Origin: Paracoccaceae bacterium
Lineage (GTDB): Bacteria > Pseudomonadota > Alphaproteobacteria > Rhodobacterales > Rhodobacteraceae
Assembly: GCA_016937725.1 (NCBI GenBank)
Contig: JAFGVZ010000110.1
Coordinates: 1 to 6,035 of the forward strand
DNA length: 6,035 nucleotides
Reading direction: 5' to 3'
The position numbers and the translations under genes were made by a program. The notes beneath the pieces were generated by a model. The model searched no databases. It had not been told where the DNA came from and was given only the letters and a program-made list of their open reading frames with translations. This document shows, piece after piece, positions 5,317 through 6,035 of this stretch. Each line of letters starts with the position of its first letter. Positions within the stretch are counted from its first letter, which is position 1.

Positions 5317-6035
5317 ATGACCAAGAAATTGAAACTGATCGCGCTAAGCTCTGCGGCAAGCATGCTGGCCCTGAGCGCGGCTGCTCAGGATCCGATCTCG
5401 CTGACCGTTGTGTCTTGGGGCGGTGCCTACACCGCAAGTCAGCAGCGTGCTTATCACGAGCCCTACATGGCCGCGAACCCCAATGTGACCATCATCAACG
5501 ATGACGGCTCGGCCAACGCGCTGGCCGGTCTGCGCGCCCAAAGCCAAGCGGGCAACGTGACATGGGACCTGGTCGACATGCTGCCTTCCGATGCACAGCT
5601 TGCTTGTGACGAAGGCATCATCATGGAAATCGACCATGATGCGATGCTGGCCCCTGCCCCCGATGGCACGCCCGCAAGCGAAGATTTCCTGCCCGGCTCG
5701 CTTGGCGACTGTTTCATCCCGCAGATCGTGTATTCGACTATTCTGGCTGTGCGCCCCGGTGCGTTTGAAGGTGAGCAGCCCGACTCTATTGCCGACCTGT
5801 TCGATCTGGAAAACTTCCCCGGAAAGCGCGCGCTGCAAGACCGCCCTGGCACCAATATGGAATGGGCGCTCTATGCCGATGGCGTAGCCCCGGAAGACAT
5901 TTACGACGTGCTGGCCACGCCAGAAGGTGTGGACCGTGCGTTCGCAAAGCTCGACACCATCAAGGACGAGATCATCTTCTGGACCGAAGGCGCGCAAGCC
6001 CCGCAGCTTTTGGCAGATGGCGAAGTTGCCTTCGC
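5317..6035 (+). CDS. Periplasmic substrate-binding protein of the ABC importer, PotD/PotF-like (3' end outside window)
   Basis: The frame from ATG 5317 stays open to the right edge, giving 239 complete codons of a protein that is normally about 350-400 residues. It starts with a Sec signal peptide: basic MTKKLK, a hydrophobic core, and a probable cut after Ala23 (SAAA before QDP). The mature N-terminus (ISLTVVSWGGAYTASQQRAY, then a region ending PYMAANP) is typical of family-2 extracellular solute-binding proteins of the spermidine/putrescine group. Cys97 and Cys132 are spaced as expected for a periplasmic disulfide. It would capture a polyamine or related cation and pass it to permeases encoded farther downstream. 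The substrate is inferred from family resemblance only. It follows the ATPase gene by 96 bases containing hairpins and has a consensus ribosome site, consistent with higher output than the ATPase. Confidence 0.88.
   Translation, partial: MTKKLKLIALSSAASMLALSAAAQDPISLTVVSWGGAYTASQQRAYHEPYMAANPNVTIINDDGSANALAGLRAQSQAGNVTWDLVDMLPSDAQLACDEGIIMEIDHDAMLAPAPDGTPASEDFLPGSLGDCFIPQIVYSTILAVRPGAFEGEQPDSIADLFDLENFPGKRALQDRPGTNMEWALYADGVAPEDIYDVLATPEGVDRAFAKLDTIKDEIIFWTEGAQAPQLLADGEVAF

Noticed and set aside
5344..5997. 217-codon minus-strand open frame opposite the substrate-binding protein
   Set aside because: It is a shadow of the signal-peptide-bearing binding protein, with His/Gly/Val-rich composition and no domain.

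Overview
This is an ordinary chromosomal stretch from an alphaproteobacterium, most likely a member of the Rhodobacterales (Roseobacter/Rhodobacter-type). The GC-rich codon use, the Tad pilus genes, the style of glutamate dehydrogenase and the polyamine-type ABC transporter all fit. The family-level placement comes from protein recognition, not from a search. I see no insertion sequence, phage gene, CRISPR array, tRNA or rRNA.

Layout. (1) Positions 1-2115 are on the minus strand and hold the end of a Flp/Tad pilus operon. It is read right to left as a TadG-like von Willebrand A protein, a TadE-like pseudopilin, and the first 15 codons of a third gene that runs off the left edge and overlaps tadE by 14 bases. 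(2) Positions 2116-2395 are a divergent intergenic region between the pilus operon and the next gene. (3) Positions 2396-3826 (plus strand) encode a complete glutamate dehydrogenase of the mitochondrial-like type, with an extra C-terminal segment resembling the animal antenna. (4) Positions 3827-4116 hold two strong tandem hairpins just after the dehydrogenase, then an AT-rich stretch with a TATAAT box and two small palindromes. (5) Positions 4117-6035 (plus strand) are the start of an ABC importer operon of the spermidine/putrescine (Pot) type. The ATPase comes first, followed by a secreted substrate-binding protein that is cut off by the right edge. The permease genes presumably lie beyond it.

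How the parts work. The Tad genes build an adhesive Flp pilus: the TadE-like proteins are minor pseudopilins and the vWA-type TadG is an envelope-anchored partner. Glutamate dehydrogenase links 2-oxoglutarate and ammonium to glutamate. The ABC system would import a polyamine-like cationic substrate. Polyamine uptake and glutamate metabolism both concern nitrogen, but the two units are separated by hairpins and a putative new promoter, so nothing shows they are co-transcribed.

I do not find a new biological system here. The points most worth checking are the antenna-like insert in the bacterial glutamate dehydrogenase, the Asn/Gly octapeptide repeat inside the vWA domain of TadG, and the RNA hairpins that separate adjacent genes of both operons.
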